NCBI GenBank assembly: GCA_002729115.1
Contig: PBWG01000103.1
Coordinates: 6,284 to 12,581 of the forward strand
DNA length: 6,298 nt
Reading direction: 5' to 3'
Source: Crocinitomicaceae bacterium
Lineage (GTDB): Bacteria > Bacteroidota > Bacteroidia > Flavobacteriales_D > Sanyastnellaceae
Under the pieces are notes generated by a model that was given only the letters and a program-made list of their open reading frames with translations, ran no database searches and was not told the origin of the DNA. The position numbers and the translations under genes were made by a program. Every line of letters starts with the position of its first letter. Position 1 is the stretch's first letter. Shown here piece by piece: positions 5,643 to 6,298 of this stretch.

Positions 5643-6298
5643 TTATAGCTCCCAGGCATCCAACTCGTTCAACACGAACGCCCACTTGTCCGCTTGCTCG
5701 TCCAAGATTTTACCAATCGGCTTGCCCGCGCCATGGCCGGCGTTGGTCTCCACCCTCAAGATGACAGGACGGTCGCCCTTGTGCACCGCTTGAAGGCGGG
5801 CGGCAAACTTGAAGCTGTGGGCAGGGACCACGCGGTCGTCGTGGTCGGCGGTGGTGACCATGGTGCTTGGGTACGTCACACCTTCGTTCAAGTTGTGGAC
5901 CGGCGAGTAGCCGAGCAAATTCTCGAAGTCCGCCTTGGTGCTGTCCGCACATCCGTATTCCGGGATCCAGCCCCACCCGATGGTGAACTTGTGGTAACGC
6001 AACATGTCCATCACCCCCACTGCCGGCAGGGCCACGCGGGCGAAGTCCGGACGTTGGGTCATGATGGCGCCCACAAGTAGCCCGCCGTTGGATCCGCCTG
6101 CAATGGCCAGCTTGTCGTGCGATGTGTAGCCCTCCGCGACCAAGTGGTCTCCGGCGGCGAAGAAGTCGTCGAACACGTTCTGCTTGTCCAAAAGCATGCC
6201 CGCTTTGTGCCAGGCCTCGCCAAATTCTCCACCCCCACGAAGGTTGGCCATGGCATACACGCCACCACGCTCCAGGAACGCGACGTTGCTCGCGCTGA
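5643..6298 (-). CDS. Prolyl oligopeptidase, S9A family (C-terminal part; N-terminus beyond window)
   Basis: This is the alpha/beta-hydrolase catalytic domain of a prolyl oligopeptidase, a serine peptidase cleaving short peptides after proline. The frame is open to the window edge, so the beta-propeller and N-terminus are not seen. It begins [26 protein letters not shown] and closely follows animal PREP: the catalytic Ser in GGSNGG (codon 6092-6090), the Asp in [10 protein letters not shown] (5840-5838) followed by the substrate-binding Arg, and the His in NAGHGAGKP (5735-5733). [18 protein letters not shown] and EYGC match the same family. The complete triad is present and the C-terminus (DAWEL) is at the usual distance from the His, so nothing suggests decay. 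Whether it is exported cannot be told without the N-terminus. Confidence 0.95.
   Translation of the reverse strand, partial: SASNVAFLERGGVYAMANLRGGGEFGEAWHKAGMLLDKQNVFDDFFAAGDHLVAEGYTSHDKLAIAGGSNGGLLVGAIMTQRPDFARVALPAVGVMDMLRYHKFTIGWGWIPEYGCADSTKADFENLLGYSPVHNLNEGVTYPSTMVTTADHDDRVVPAHSFKFAARLQAVHKGDRPVILRVETNAGHGAGKPIGKILDEQADKWAFVLNELDAWEL

Noticed and set aside
5602..5793. A 63-residue plus-strand open frame near the oligopeptidase end
   Set aside because: It lies mostly antisense to the conserved catalytic C-terminus, with no start signal or recognisable content.

Overview
The window looks like chromosomal DNA from a fairly GC-rich member of the Bacteroidota (GC judged by eye to be well above 50%). 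The strongest clue is a C-terminal type IX secretion (T9SS) sorting domain on the large cytochrome/copper-monooxygenase protein. Weak or absent Shine-Dalgarno sequences and a TTTG / TAnnTTTG-like promoter fit the same group. There are eight protein genes, two of them cut by the window edges. I see no tRNA, rRNA, CRISPR, insertion sequence or phage gene.

Layout. (1) Bases 1-1469, plus strand: the 3' part of a bacterial nitric oxide synthase (oxygenase domain, no reductase), joined by an ATGA stop/start overlap to an AIM24/TIGR00266-family protein. (2) 1471-2328, minus strand: purU, formyltetrahydrofolate deformylase, convergent with the AIM24 gene one base away. (3) 2397-2708, plus strand: a small, acidic, cysteine-containing putative lipoprotein, divergent from purU. 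The short spacer between them carries a promoter candidate and a perfect inverted repeat, and a strong hairpin terminator follows the gene. (4) 4793 down to 2764, minus strand: a two-gene operon. It encodes an exported protein with cytochrome c, PHM-like copper monooxygenase and T9SS modules, followed through a GTGA overlap by a small CPIC redoxin. (5) 4890-5438, plus strand: a TlpA-like exported thioredoxin, divergent from that operon. (6) 5643-6298, minus strand: the C-terminal catalytic part of a prolyl oligopeptidase (S9A), whose likely terminator lies about 140 bases past its stop codon.

How they fit together. Two segments carry redox chemistry: NO synthesis at the left edge, and a heme/copper oxidation module with two thioredoxin-fold proteins in the middle. 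The copper monooxygenase, the overlapping redoxin and the divergent TlpA protein could form an envelope or surface copper/heme redox unit, with the thioredoxin-fold proteins handling thiols or cofactor delivery. That is inference from position and domains. purU and the oligopeptidase are ordinary metabolic genes with no visible link to the rest. The most interesting items are the NOS, with its animal-like pterin-site signature and a Leu at the NO-gating position, and the split redoxin plus cytochrome-monooxygenase operon.
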